Under the pieces are notes generated by a model. It was not told the DNA's origin, ran no database searches, and saw only the letters and a program-made list of their open reading frames with translations. The position numbers and the translations under genes were made by a program. Of a stretch of 64,000 bases of DNA, positions 1-13,272 are shown in pieces. How positions within the stretch are numbered: the first letter of the stretch is position 1; every line of letters begins with the position of its first letter. Origin of the DNA: Trichaptum fuscoviolaceum (Eukaryota > Basidiomycota > Agaricomycetes > Hymenochaetales > Trichaptaceae); contig CAJSYZ010000012.1 of NCBI GenBank assembly GCA_910574455.1, forward strand, positions 1,543,317-1,607,316, given 5' to 3'.

Positions 1-743
1 GTTGCGCTATGTGGCCACGCGACACTCGCGTCAGCACACGTCCTCTTCGCTGATCCTGATATCGTCCCTCCTAATGTTACGGAGATACGCTTCGAGACGC
101 GCAAGTCGGGCATCCTAGTTGTCAGTCGTGCTCCGACAGGCGGATATCAGATGCAGTTTCCAGCTGGTAAAACAACGAAAGTGGGATCTGTTCTTGAAGG
201 AAAGATCGCAGACGTCATCAAGAATGCCCTGGTCCCCGAGTACGCCGCCGTCTACATAGGCGCGGGACAGGAACCTGCGTTTGGGGGGTTTCTGTTAGTG
301 GAGCTTGAAGGTCCTGTTGATCTAGGAAAGATCAATGTCAACCCAGCTGCTTTTGTGAGTTGTTGAACTCCGCATTCGTCCTTTATTCTGGCGTTGTAGC
401 TAACTGATGTATTTTACTCACATTTTAGCTTGATCTCGCGCCGCAGTACACGGTGATAGTTGTGACCACAGCCAGCTCCGATCCTTCGACTACTTTTGTT
501 TCGAGGGTCTTTGGACCCGCAGTCGGTATACCGGAGGACCCTGTCACAGGCTCGGCGCACTGCGTGCTCGGCCCATACTGGCACGAAAAGCTGCGGCTGC
601 GTGCGGCTGACGTTATGCACGCGCGGCGGCTGAGCGAGCGCGAAGGAGACATTGGCGTGGTATACGACCAAGAGAAGGGAGTGTGCAAACTCATAGGAAA
701 GGCGGTGACAACTGCAAAGGGCGAGTTCAGCGCACTGATCTAA
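1..743 (+). CDS. PhzF-family isomerase/epimerase-like protein, 3' part
   Basis: The gene is open at the left edge, so its N-terminus (where the PhzF catalytic Glu normally lies) is outside the window. Exon 1 reads from base 1 in frame 1 and begins with the conserved CGHAT motif. An intron at 355-428 (GTGAGT donor, TTTTAG acceptor) joins in phase 0 to exon 2 (429-743), which holds the second family signature, roughly GxPEDPVTGSAH. PhzF proteins have two similar alpha/beta-barrel halves. Fungal members are mostly of unknown substrate, although the founding member isomerises a phenazine precursor. Nothing here implies phenazine synthesis. Family assignment is firm; substrate unknown. Confidence 0.88.
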
Positions 744-3700
744 ATAAGTTACCTAGGAAAAGGTACAATGGACGCACTAAACACTACCCTGTATGTACAT
801 ATTTTTAGTCTAAGCAATCACCGGATTCCCAGTTTCAATATTGAATAATGGAGTGATGCGTAAATGTTTGTCTTACAAGTGGTGCGCTGAACCGACGGAG
901 CTCTCAAGTAAACACCGTGATGAAAGAAATCTGAAACATATTACTGCGAGATTCCACGGAGATCTAAACCTCCAAGGGGCAATATGAGATTTCAAGTTAT
1001 GGCTCTGTCTGCGCGATGTCAATCCATTTGCGCATGGAAGTGGAGCAAGAATAAGTTGCTCACGACTCGTGCAGGACATCATCACGATCCTCGAGTACTA
1101 GTACTAAATCGTAGTGGTGAAGCACTTGATGCGACTTTTAATATAAGACGCTCAGAGTCCTTGATTTAACGTGATGATCGGAGCAACGTCATAGCACTGG
1201 TCGCCATTTTTATACTAGTTGTCTACTGCGTTTCGCCGTCGATTGGGGCTCTAAGCTGAAGAGGGGGATAAGCGAAGGCGCTCGGCTGTGTACGCAGCAG
1301 CCATTTGATACCCCCCCTCCCCTCCTGGCCAGCTACTTCTATGACGTGTGGAGAGATCTGGAAGAGGGTGAAAGTCGTCTAAACATCTCTCTGCCATTGA
1401 AAAATCATGGGTCCGATGATATCGAAGAGCACTTGATTTGAGCACGCGTCCGAGAGAGCCAATGAAGGGAAAGACCATAGTAGCTGAGTTTATAGTTCTG
1501 ACAGATTGACTTAAACTGTCTGCTAGATTTCTCAGATATGCGGCGGAGGTAATTACACTTCGCGTAGCCAAGGGGGGAACATGCAGTGGCCTTGACATCG
1601 AGATACGCGGCAGCTTATCTGACGGAGAGAAAAAGCGACGTGTCGACACAGGAGGAGACAGTAGGAGGTAGAGTCAGGGAGAAGCTGATGAATCGTCAGC
1701 GGAGAGCCTGAGGAGTCAAAGAACGATATGAAGGGCCGAAGAAATAGGAACACACCGACTCTTGAGCCTGAGCCTTAAGGTGGGCGCTAAAGCTTTCCTG
1801 TGATCCCCCCCTCGGATCGCCCGCACATACGCGTATAAGAGCTACGTGCGGCCCTTAGGATAACTAGGCGCCGTAGGAATCATATGTAGATTTGTAGGAG
1901 TAGGCACCGAAACAGCCGCCTTGCTAATCCGTTGACTTGAAGTAACCGGGATAATAATGGTCTTGGAATGTCCATCATTATGAAGTTTATTGCTTGTGGC
2001 GTCTGATTTCCACACGTCGAGGTTCTCCAAGTCTGTTGATGATCTTCCAGAGCCCAGGCATCATAATAAATGGACACGAGGCCTTCAAGAACGCTGTTTT
2101 GTTGCAACGAGTGAACAGGAGAAATAGCAAGTCATCAGATACAATGTTGTATGAAGGAGTATCTGAGTAATGTAGAGTATAAGGGCCTGCGGTGACGGAG
2201 GAAGTGTCTTTTTTCCGACATGGTGGCGAACGACAACTTGAACTTGAATCTGTGCGGCGCGCATTGGGCGCAATAAGATGCTGCTTACGTCATAAATCTT
2301 AGACACGCAATTTTTAGAGACAACAAACAGACTCGAAGCTTTTGTTACGATATACATTAATACAGTACCTTCTACTTAACCTGAGTCAGAAATTCTGTTT
2401 GTAGTTACTTATTGATAGTCATTCAGAGTCATCGGAGCCAACAAGTGTCTGAAGCAAAATTGAGAACTTATAGCGAAGACAATCAAGATACAGTCGACAG
2501 ACCCCGTACACTTATCTCCCGGACAAAATCAAGCCAGAAAACACGAGTCCTATACATTATGACGCACAGTGACCGCACAATTTGATTGTCTTCACGCATA
2601 TCTGAACGGGCGGGATAATGATGGCTGCATCGCTATCTGTCAAAAGCCGTGCCGCACAAGACCGACGATCAGAATGAATTCAATCATTCTGTGGTGACGA
2701 AAGCAAAGACATACATTCGTTGTAATGTCTTCTAATAACACAGATCGCGTTAAAGTGCAGGTGGGCGTTGTATTTGTCGTAGATGGCCTTGAGTCGGTTG
2801 TATCAGTGCGAAGGTTCGCAAGATCCAGAGCTGCGAATTCTAGAGCGCTGTCTTCACACAAGTCGGCGGTCAGAGCGGCGCGAGCTTGAAAGTTCTGCCA
2901 GAGACAAAATGTATGATGACGTTTAGCAAGATGGAGAGATTCGCGATGAGTCGGAACTTTTGTGCGAATGATCCTGCTGCTGCAGTCCTCGTCAAGAAAA
3001 CCTCTGACATCTCAGAAGATAATGAGTCAGCGCGCCAGTCAACATAGACAAGGAGTAGATCATTTTGAATCTCTTGGACAAATACAAGCGTTCGGAGAGA
3101 GTGCACGGCCGCGTGTCGGAGGTGAAGGTTCGTTAGATATGTGTTATTGGTCCCTTTCCAACTACACCTTTATGTCGTGGGAAATCCGCCCACTGGCATA
3201 TCCACGTGTAACCTTATTTTGGGACGAGCGCTATTTTACGCTGCACAGGCTTTTGATCTCGCATTTCCCGTTTCACTTCCGCCTACAGGCCTTTCTGACG
3301 TCTGGAGCTTTGTATCGAGTCCTGCTTTGCCTAATATCTCGAAAAGGCTGCAATACGAGTGGCTAACTGTGCGTATTCTGAGCAGACTACTTCAGGGAAA
3401 TGACTCGGTCTGGTTGCGCTACCTTTAACTGCGAGTTGATACACACCACTCTGCCAGAGCTGCCCAGGAACGTACAGTTCGGAGTCAACTTCTCGGACGT
3501 AACCAACTGCCAATTGCTAAGAAGACCTCTGCTACGCTGTGACCATGATGCTATCACTCAGAAACGTCGGGTCCAGTCCAGTCAATAGCAACTGAGTGCA
3601 ATGACTGCTGTCACACTGTTCAGCATCGGGGTCTCTGCACAGCCTGAGGACATACACAGCATTTCCCTCATCTTTGCCTGGATTTCTAGCCTTGAACGCT

Positions 3701-4111
3701 ATTTGTTTCACAGTGGCTGTAATTCACTGGCATGAGGCTTCGTGGGATCTCCTTAGACGATGACGAGCGCTCCCCATTCGGTTCAGCGTTCGCAACGGTA
3801 AGGGGATAAGTCCGTGGTGCCGCTTTCCTTGTAACTTGTCCTCGTATTCGCCCCTTTCCTCTAGCCGCCCCTCGATCAAGATCGGAGACTTCCTTTCACG
3901 AGATTTCAACTAGGCAAAGCTTCGTCGCATCAAGCGCATCAAATGTTCTCCGTTAAATCGCCAATAAGTTAAGTGGCCATAAAGGCTTAGGTTACGACTC
4001 ACGTCGTAATCATCAGCTTTTCTCCCCGCAACATTTACCGGAAACTACTACAGCGCAGTCCCCTCGGTTCCATCTTCCGTTTATGAGTCAGCTATTCAAT
4101 CCTCTTTTAAA
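744..4111. other. 3.4 kb with no recognisable gene
   Basis: Only short ORFs without family motifs are present. The longest are about 130 codons, at 1251-1649 minus and 2962-3366 plus, and they do not join across plausible introns into anything recognisable. I found no terminal repeats, tandem arrays or RNA genes. It may be a decayed element, a non-coding locus, or hold a short multi-exon gene that I missed. Confidence 0.5.
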
Positions 4112-4181
4112 ATGAAGACCATTGTGAGTCCCTTCTTCACTACTCATTCCACCTCTTTACCTCCGCTTAATGCCTTCGCTA

Positions 4182-4988
4182 ATGGCTCAGCCTTACATCA
4201 CTCTGTACGACATTGCGTCCTCACAATCTAACGGTTGGGCTCCAGCCATATGGAGGATCAGGTTTGTACTGAGATCATCTCCTCGCCATCAAGACACTGA
4301 CGATGGCGTGCTTAGATTAATCCTGAACTACAAACGCATACCTCACCGTACTCAATGGATTGAACTCCAGGATGTCGACCGCACAATGCGCTCCATAGGC
4401 GCACCCCCGACGTCCAGGCGCTCAGATGGTCGACCGAGCTATACGCTGCCCGTCATTGTCGACACTATTCGATCCCCCAATGCACCTGTTGTACTTTCCA
4501 ACCCCTCCACGATTGCAGAGTATCTGGAGATCACCTATCCTGCTCGTCCACTCTTTCCGGACGGCACAAAGGCCCTGCAGACCCTCTTCGTGCACTATCT
4601 ACAGGAGGTGTTCTCCAAGCCTATACTCCCACTCATGATTCCCCTCAGCGCTCGCGGGCTCCCAGAGCGCAGCCAAGCACACCTCTTCGCTGGTCATACG
4701 CCTGCGGACCCATATCCACCAGGTCCGAACCGCGAACAACAATGGCAACAAGTTCGCGAAAGTTTTACATTCCTTGCATCTGTTATGGATAAGAACACTG
4801 GCGAAGATGGCGACAGGGACCTCGTCTCTGGCCATGATATCACTTATTCCGATTTTGCGCTGGTCTCCATACTTATCTGGATTGAGCGTGTTTCTCCTCA
4901 GGAAGGCTGGCCTCGCATTCGCTCTTGGAACGGGGGACGCTGGAGCCGACTGATGGAACGATGCCGCCAGTATATGGACGTTGCTTAG
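4182..4988 (+). CDS. Glutathione S-transferase, FuA/etherase-like (copy A)
   Basis: Two exons, 4182-4261 and 4316-4988, encode 250 residues, the same length as copies B and C in this window. The N-terminal thioredoxin-like half carries YITLYDIAS, then W-x-P, then LNYK after the intron, and the conserved LPVI and SxxIAEYLE glutathione-site segments. The helical C-terminal half ends in a W-x-R-W-x-R-L motif. The 54 bp intron is a multiple of three and has no stop, so retention would add 18 residues. The usual WSP segment reads WAP here, replacing the serine seen in B and C. An alternative start at 4112 followed by a GTGAGT intron (4124-4190) would replace the first few residues. The FuA-type assignment is from pattern; substrates (lignin fragments, extractives) are an inference from the family. 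Confidence 0.85.
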   Translation: MAQPYITLYDIASSQSNGWAPAIWRIRFVLRSSPRHQDTDDGVLRLILNYKRIPHRTQWIELQDVDRTMRSIGAPPTSRRSDGRPSYTLPVIVDTIRSPNAPVVLSNPSTIAEYLEITYPARPLFPDGTKALQTLFVHYLQEVFSKPILPLMIPLSARGLPERSQAHLFAGHTPADPYPPGPNREQQWQQVRESFTFLASVMDKNTGEDGDRDLVSGHDITYSDFALVSILIWIERVSPQEGWPRIRSWNGGRWSRLMERCRQYMDVA

Positions 4989-5884
4989 TTTTTGGTTTGC
5001 GTTTTTCTTTTCCATTTCCCGAAGTGAAATTACCATATTGCAATAATTCCCCCTTTAATCCCGTTCTCAGTTTATCCATCTCTCTGATATATTTTCGAAT
5101 CATTGCACTTCTTCCGGTACCATCTCAAGTACAAGGCATATGAAGCCTTCACAATACTCATTTCATCACTTGATACCATCATACACTTTGAAGCTGTTAT
5201 TCTTGTATTTAGATGGGCATTATATCCCTTTCATTTCTCTCTATCTATACATGTGCATCGTGTTGTCTGCTAATGTAACTTGTAGTCGAGTCATCCTGAC
5301 TTCTCTTTCGTGATGTACTAATAATGTCTCAGTTGTCAGACTAGAATGACTCAGTTTTCGATATCTACTAAGCACCGCATGTCTGTCTTCGTAAAATTCC
5401 CTCAATTTGCAAGTCGCATGCGCATCTCCGAGTCCATTTTGCGCTAATCAGACACGGATATATTTGGCCGAGCACGAGTATGCTTCGATGAGATCAAGTA
5501 CAGGAAAACGCTATGTAGACTCTCGGATAAGTTGCATCGCTGAAAACTCTGAACATTTCATTTTCATTTACCTGAGGTACGCTGGCACCCTACGTTTGAC
5601 TACTAGTAATAGGCGAAATGCCTAGCACCGCTCCATCAATCTTGATATCTCTACAAACACCTTACTCGAGATTGAGACGCATTTGATCAAAGTTCAACAA
5701 GACCTTATAGCTATGCGAATGGCTATGTTCCTATGTGGGTGCCATGTCTAAAAGCTTCTTGATGATCGACGTCACATCAGGGGCTGTGCATTCAAGTTAC
5801 CCACAGAGGTAAATAAAGTTTAGCCTGAATAAAGTCCGCTACATATTCGTCTTATCCTCGTACATTGCTCCTATCCTCAGATAT
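4989..5884. other. Intergenic between convergent genes
   Basis: About 0.9 kb of AT-rich sequence between the 3' ends of GST A and the minus-strand reductase. No gene, repeat or RNA was recognised. Confidence 0.5.
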
Positions 5885-7472
5885 TTACTCGTCGGCGACA
5901 ACAATAATGGCCTTTCCAACATTCTTCCCTGTCAGAACATCCAGCAGTAGTCCGCCTGCCTCTCCAAGTCCTCGCTTGCTGTATTCCGCATACTTGATTT
6001 CTCCCGAAATTACCTTGGGCGGAATATCCTTGAAGAACGCATCGTCAAATTTCTCAATAAGAGGTGTAGCGATAAATCCTTGAACGGTGAGTGATTTGAA
6101 GAGGATGTGTGGATAATTCTGTTGGCAGTAAGTCAACATATGCACGCGGGGAGTCTGGTTGAGCCAATTACCATGATAGGTTTTTGCTGCGACTCGAGGC
6201 CTGCTATCACCCCACAGATCTATATGCGGTGCATCAGGAGTTATATAGTGAGGACGAACAGTGTGTACTGACAACGAATCGAGCGTAAGGCGCTGCGGCT
6301 TCAAGCGCGCAGTCAAGAGCTTCGCCTCCAACGTTGTCCCAATAGCTGTACAGTGAGACGGAACTCATTCAGGGAGGAATGCAACGTCATAAGCAGGGAT
6401 ATTCCCTTACTAGTTAATTGGCCCGTGTTGGGCTAGAATATCCTTGGTACTGTTCGTCTTATAGTTAAATGCGACGTCAGCGCCACATTCTTGCATGAAC
6501 TTAACCTTGTCTTCGGAACCGGCGGAGGCGATAACTTTCAGGCCTTGCTTCTTTGCCAGCTGTAATACAAGCCTTAGATAGGTGTTAGCGGTGGACTTTT
6601 GAATAATAGATAACACCCACGATCCGACTGCACCAGCTCCCGTGGATACAAACAGAGTTTCACCCTACGGCTCGCTATTTATGCATGTGAGGTTTAGTGT
6701 AAAGATGAGACCCACCTCTTTGGCGAACCCATGGATATATTCCATATATCCACCATAAGCAGTTTTCCCTGCAACCGATAAAAGAAATTAGCCCTACAAC
6801 ATAGTACTATATTGACCCAGCTACCAGGCATTCCGGCAACACCGACATAAATAGACCATGGATGATTTCCGGGTCTATCGACCTTCAGATGTTGAGAAGT
6901 GTTTGGCAAAATAGCATATTCAGCGAAGGCTATCATATAAGTTAGTATAGTCCAATCGCAAGTCCTTAGTACTCTTATGAAAGCTGCTACTCACGAAAAG
7001 ATCCGGTTAGGTGGTCGCCCACAGACACTGAAGAGTCTTCCGACTTAATGACAACAGCAACTCCGTAGCCGTCTATTCTATTAGAGCTCCAGTATGTTAG
7101 AGGGAAATCCCTATTACATTTCGTAGGAACATACGGTTCGTTTAGAGTGTAAGAAAAGAATGGCTAGGGCAGCATTAGTATCGCCTTAAGGTAGCTCAAG
7201 TAAGTAAAAGGACATACCCTATTGCGCCATTTCATCCGTCCGAACGTAAACGGATCGATTGATAGAACGAGGACCTTGACTGCTATCCCGCCGTTCAACT
7301 GAACCGCATCGATATCAAACTGCTGAGACTTGTCCACTCTAAATGACTTTTCAGGGTCCGGATAGCCAATGTCTGTCGTAGCATGAGTACATAGACGAAA
7401 TGGTATATTCATCGGAGACATGCCTTGGGGGATTTCATTGAACAAAAGACGAGTATTTGTTACACCCGCCAT
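5885..7472 (-). CDS. NAD(P)-dependent reductase of the MDR superfamily (leukotriene B4 dehydrogenase/prostaglandin reductase type)
   Basis: Ten exons join without frame errors to 361 residues: 7472-7218, 7163-7135, 7077-6995, 6929-6825, 6768-6716, 6664-6621, 6572-6411, 6345-6273, 6219-6172 and 6118-5885. The product has an N-terminal GroES-like fold (SIDPF), a GMPGKTAYGG segment, the nucleotide-binding AGAVGS loop, the phosphate-binding ASAGS, the YYWDNVGG block, and a C-terminal SLTVQGF segment. The zinc ligands of classical alcohol dehydrogenases are absent, as expected for this zinc-free branch that reduces alkenal or enone double bonds. Several exons are very short (29, 44 and 48 nt). The physiological substrate is unknown. 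Confidence 0.87.
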
Positions 7473-8136
7473 GAGAAGTGCAAATAAGATACGCTAGTAA
7501 ATGCGAGAGAATTGTGGATGGAACGTTGGTGTAGATTGGCGTAAATTCATCTCGTTTTTATAGTGAGTGTTTTCCTCCAAATGATAACAAAAACGAACTT
7601 CGATTTGGTGGGAAAAGGCTGTCATGCCCGGTCGGAATCGTGTGGAACTTGCCCTACTGGAACAAACAGTCAGACCCTTCCCGAGTGGAATCGTGCGAAA
7701 CTTGCCGGAAAAGTGTTGTCCTCTCTGATCATAACGAATTCAATTTCGAAGGCCACCAATCTTGCTGAAATATGATGGGCTGCGAGGGGGACGGATCAAT
7801 AATGCTCGTCAAATGCTGCTTATACTACCATTATACTCACCATTCACTGAGGTTATTTAAGCAAAGTGTCTTTCAGGTTGAACAAGAGAGTCGGTCAGGG
7901 TACTGTGACTACTGTAGTGGAAGTGTCCATTCCATTCTGGCCAACCATTCGCAATTGATATGACAATTCATAAACGGTAGCATGAGTTCCTGAGTTCCAT
8001 CATAACAGCATAACTGAAATAAAAGGTGGGATTTGCGGAAGAGGCATATGAAAGTGGATTAGAGGTGCTAAATTGAGTGGTGATGAGGCAGAAGGAATCC
8101 CAATATACGAGGGCAAGTAACTCTCAAACAGAATGA
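7473..8136. other. Intergenic region
   Basis: Probable promoter of the reductase and 3' flank of the next gene. An imperfect direct repeat of about 22 bp (GGAATCGTGYGRAACTTGCC) occurs near 7633 and 7685. No gene seen. Confidence 0.45.
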
Positions 8137-9577
8137 TTATAGTGAATCATCTCGTCTCGGGCTCGAAACACTCATAGCACCCTTGCCCTGGCTCGTAGTA
8201 CTACCCATTCCTGCGATGCTGAGCTTCGATAGCGCTTTTTGGAAAGCCTGGTAAACGGTCTCGCTTGGCGCTGGATGAATGGAGTTGACGGTATGCAGAA
8301 TGACGAGCCCCGATCGCGGTGAGAAGGTGTAGGTACATTCTCTGAAAGATAGGTTCAGCGGTCCGAATTAAAAGTAGCAAATTCTGGGTAGAGGTAAGAG
8401 CTGTACGTACACGTCCCACTCAGCTTTTGACTCGCTCAGTGCCAGTCGGCTTTTTCCAGATACAAGCAGGCCAATGATGACGGACAATTGACGGCGAGAC
8501 CACCGTTGATCTTCGTCTATCGCGTTGCGATGAGGTGCGTGCGAAGGGATAGGAGGGTCGATCGTTGGAGCGGAAGGGATTGAAGTCGCATTAGGACTAG
8601 ATCCGGAAGTACCACTTCGAATAAATGTTTTGTGAATATTGACATCGAGGTCGGTGTACAGTGTCCCGAGGGTTGCGCGCACAAAGACGGAGGATGCAAC
8701 GTAAAGGGGTAAACCTAGTTGTGTAAGTAGTTAACATACAAACAAATAAGACAAAGTATATAATCTCACCTTCGACACTCAATACCCTTGGGAGTGGCGC
8801 AGGAAGAGCGACTGGCGGCGTATACTCCAAACGGATATGCCTAGCATATATCCCTTCTTCCTGGGATTCTCTGTCGGCAGGCTTGCTCTTGGAATTCTCA
8901 CCCCCGACATCAAGGAGACTATGCAGATGGATCGGTAGGTGGTAGCCCGTCGAGACAAGACCGGTGTGGAAGAATTCAGGCAAAGAGGATTGGAGGATGT
9001 CTATTGCTCTACCTGAGGGCATGCACGTTCATTCTATAATTCATGCAGAGTTGTTGATAAGAAGAGCGGATTGCTTAAAGATTTTCGGTAAGGCGTATGA
9101 GCGAACGCAAAATGTAGGGGGAAGGCCTCACCTCACCTTACCAGTCCGTAGTTCCCATACGCTATCGGAGACAATTTCGTCTTCACTGCTGTTTGGAGGA
9201 ACTGGACCTCGAAAAGAAGGGCCCGATGCGCTTTGTTCAGGTGAATTGTTACTAGACGAGAGCAGCATATTCGAGTAATGTCGACGTTGCTTAAGTATGT
9301 CGGAGCTTGCACGATACTTTTCACAAGTCTCATGACGGTGCGTCTTCAGTAGCGAAGAACCGCAAGAACCAGAAACAGTTGTGACATTGCCGATGGTCCG
9401 TTTACTGAGATTTCTGCAGCAGCAGCGGTTTTTGTTGGAAGAGAGAAGACGCCCACGCGAATGTGAGCCTAACATTGTCTGCCAATGAGCCATGATGGGA
9501 TGTTGTTGCTCGCTGTTAGCGTCGACCTCGACGCCATCCTCCAAGTCGAGCTTTACGTAATCAAAGTCGGAACGCAC
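8137..9577 (-). CDS. Conserved hypothetical protein, DUF2358/C6orf136-like
   Basis: Four exons (9577-9142, 9012-8770, 8714-8411, 8341-8137) join in frame to about 395 residues. The recognisable core starts with ELRTGRAIDILQSSLPEFF, continues with an IYARHIRLEYTPP segment and a GLPLYVASSVFVRATLGTLYTDL block, and finishes with YTFSPRSGLVILHTVNSIHP. This order (short helix pair, beta strand, dimer-like sheet) resembles the uncharacterised NTF2-like DUF2358 proteins. The N-terminal 130 residues are Ser/Arg-rich and could include an organelle-targeting sequence if a downstream ATG (9493) is used. Function unknown. It is divergent from the E2 gene, with about 145 bp between start codons. Confidence 0.62.
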
Positions 9578-9722
9578 AGCTTGCCGTGCCTAACCACGAT
9601 TCATTCGTATCTTTTGCTCTGTAACCACCAACTACCTGTGGTCTCGCACTATACTCTTCTTCCATTTTGCGCTCCTCGATAACTACTGTAGACACTTTTG
9701 GCCTTTGAAAGTTCGAGTAAAC

Positions 9723-10911
<1,189 letters not shown>

Positions 10912-11379
10912 TTCTAGATATTCGATGTCTGTTATGGTGAAAGCCATTGGCTGCCCCGACTTTTGGTCACACAGATTTGCTTCTTTCGGAGCGTCATTCG
11001 CGCTTTCTGCTCCCGCCTTCTACGACCTGATCTTTCTGTAATCATTGGGGAACATCACGTTACTGGCTTTCATGGTTTCATAATTTAATCTTTCTTCACT
11101 ACACACTGTACTTCGATAACCATCATGTCTGGATTTAATTACATTGTCAGCTGAGCTGATGGGCTTCACTTCATCATCTTCTACTTCACCGATGCGTGTG
11201 ATCTGGAACGGATCAACGTTCGGGCGGTATGCACTCCGAAGATACGCTTAGTAAGATGTATTTAATTCAATACAACGTCTAACATGGCTGCAAATGAATG
11301 GGTTGGATAAGATATATATACAGCTTCTTCATTACTGTGCCCACATACCTACCCACTCGCTACTTGCAGCTGAATTATC
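10912..11379. other. Intergenic region upstream of GST B
   Basis: Contains the 3' flank of the E2 gene and the promoter of GST B, including a TATA box. No other gene seen. Confidence 0.5.
11313..11321 (+). promoter_or_regulatory. TATA box of GST B
   Basis: TATATATAC lies 59 bp before the ATG. The inverted copy GST C has an equivalent TATATAA about 47 bp before its ATG, so the element was retained through the duplication. Confidence 0.6.
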
Positions 11380-12191
11380 ATGACTATTACATTCTTTGAC
11401 ATCCCATCTACGGTGGCCGGGAAAGCATGGTCTCCGAACACGTTCAAAGCCAGGTGCGCGTTCATCATCAGTTGTATTTTCACATTTATCGACACAAAAC
11501 AAAAACGCGCAGAATTGCTTTGAACCACAAAGGCATCCCTTACAAGACAGAGTGGCTCGAATATCCGGATATCGAAGACGCATTGAAGAAACTAGGCGGT
11601 GCTCCAACATCGAAGAAAGACGACGGACGGGACCACTACACGCTGCCAGCCATTCATGACTCGAGCACAGGAAAAACTGTGACGGACTCGATGAATATTG
11701 CCGCCTATCTCGATGAGACCTATCCCGATTTGCCGTCCCTCTTCCCTAAGGGCACGCGCGCTGCGACAGAGCTCCTAAACTACCACTTCACAACCACGGT
11801 CATTATCAAGCTCCTGCCACTCATGCTGCCGCCATCTTGCGCCACCCTGAACCCACCGAGCGCGGAATACTTCCGGAGGACGCGCGAGCTGTCGTATGGG
11901 AAGAAACTCGAAGAGTTCGCACCGGCCGGTCCCATCCGAGACGAAGCGTGGGCGAAGGTGAAAGAGGGACTTGATTTGCTCGATGGTTTCTATACGAAGA
12001 ACGGAGAAGGAAAGCCTTTCTTCTTTGGAGAGACGTTCAGCTATGCGGATGCGATTATTGCTGGATTTTTGGTATGGATAAGGATTGTTTTGGGCCGCGA
12101 GAGTGAAGAATGGAAGGTAGTGGCGAGCTGGAATGAAGCCCGTTGGGCGAAGCTTCTGGAGCTAGTGGAAAAAGACCTTACTGTAGAATGA
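11380..12191 (+). CDS. Glutathione S-transferase, FuA/etherase-like (copy B)
   Basis: Two exons (11380-11453, 11513-12191) encode 250 residues. The N-terminus has ITFFDIPS, then AWSPNTF with the serine expected in this class, and IALNHKGIPYKTEW after the intron. LPAIHD and DSMNIAAYLDETYPD follow in the glutathione site. The C-terminal helices contain SYGKKLEEF and W-N-E-A-R-W. The intron splits an Arg codon, exactly as in copy C, and both exons have the same lengths as in copy C (74 and 679 nt). The gene faces MED8, and the pair recurs inverted at 19.6-21.4 kb. Likely a cytosolic detoxification enzyme; substrate unknown. Confidence 0.9.
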
Positions 12192-12405
12192 AACAAAACA
12201 TGTATAATAGTTGGCTCAAGGCACGTGAAAGCCGATTTTGTGAGCTCCGAGAGTTGATTGTATTAAAATATTGTTTCGTGAACCAGATGGCGAATCGTAT
12301 CCTGAATCTCGAGGGCTGGTTTCAGCGATGTCGTCGGTCGTACCCGATAAAGCGAAAGCATTCCGGTGAAGACATGCACCCAGCCGGTCACCACAGTGAT
12401 ATCGT

Positions 12406-13272
12406 CTACGGTGTTGTGGTCTCAGCACCAGGTGTCGGCTGCAGCGATGGTCCCAGAACCTCTTCTAACTCAGCTTCATCATTGCCACTGTCATCATCAT
12501 CGTCATCATCACTATCACTGTCACTCGCCGAACCGATAGGAGTATGTACTTCGTACGTCCCACGTTTCAAAAGAATTTCGTCCTCGTCAGTAAGAGGAAT
12601 TAAGCGACGATTCGTAATAATCTTTTCCCTTCCAGTAAGGGGGATTGGCGAAAGGCGGCTGGATGGAGACTGAGGATGCTGAGGCGACAAAGGACTCATA
12701 GGCACGAAATCCTCTGGCTCTTCGACCTCGACGGCCACACGTGCCCTCCATTCGTACTTGTCTCGAAGCAGCGCGACCGCCCGCACCGCTCGATCACATC
12801 GCGCATCGTGCTCGTTCTTGATCCGTTCACATTCCTGCAGGACAGCGTTATATGTTGTCGTTGCTGCCGGATGATCCTTCTGCAGCTGAGCAGTGGGTAG
12901 GCGCTCTGAAAGCCTGCGCACAGTGTCCGTCTCTAGCTTGAGAACTTCGATGGTCTGCTGGTTTCGGAGCAGCGGAATCAGGTCGTTGTCCAGCTGTGCG
13001 TCAGGAAGGACTGCTGAAGGATGCAGAGCTAGTTTGGCGAAAGGCCGAGAGGATGTTCCAGATCCTTGTGGTGTGCTGAGAGATACGGAGAGATTATGTG
13101 CTTGAGATAACAGGAGATTATATTTCGCTAGGATATCTGGCCAGGCGGGCATGACATTTTGGCCACCAGACTCGAGAATTCGTTGCAAAGACACGATAGA
13201 TTCCATTATTTGAGTGATTTTGAACCTCGCCGACTCCATCTGGGCAGCTGGGAGAGAGAGAAGTTCGGACAT
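12406..13272 (-). CDS. MED8: Mediator complex subunit 8
   Basis: A single uninterrupted ORF of 288 residues. The N-terminus (LPAAQMESARFKITQIMESI) and the MPAWPDILAKYNLLLSQAHN block are the hallmark of fungal Med8, a Mediator head-module protein that contacts TBP and Med18/Med20. A helical middle region (residues about 110-180) follows, then a Ser/Pro-rich linker and an Asp-rich stretch (SDSDSDDDDDDDSGND) near residue 255. The tail ends in Thr/Pro residues. The 5'UTR appears to contain an intron (13335-13279; GTGAGT donor, CTAG acceptor) that ends six bases before the ATG. A degraded inverted copy lies at 19643-20405. Confidence 0.93.
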   Translation of the reverse strand: MSELLSLPAAQMESARFKITQIMESIVSLQRILESGGQNVMPAWPDILAKYNLLLSQAHNLSVSLSTPQGSGTSSRPFAKLALHPSAVLPDAQLDNDLIPLLRNQQTIEVLKLETDTVRRLSERLPTAQLQKDHPAATTTYNAVLQECERIKNEHDARCDRAVRAVALLRDKYEWRARVAVEVEEPEDFVPMSPLSPQHPQSPSSRLSPIPLTGREKIITNRRLIPLTDEDEILLKRGTYEVHTPIGSASDSDSDDDDDDDSGNDEAELEEVLGPSLQPTPGAETTTP

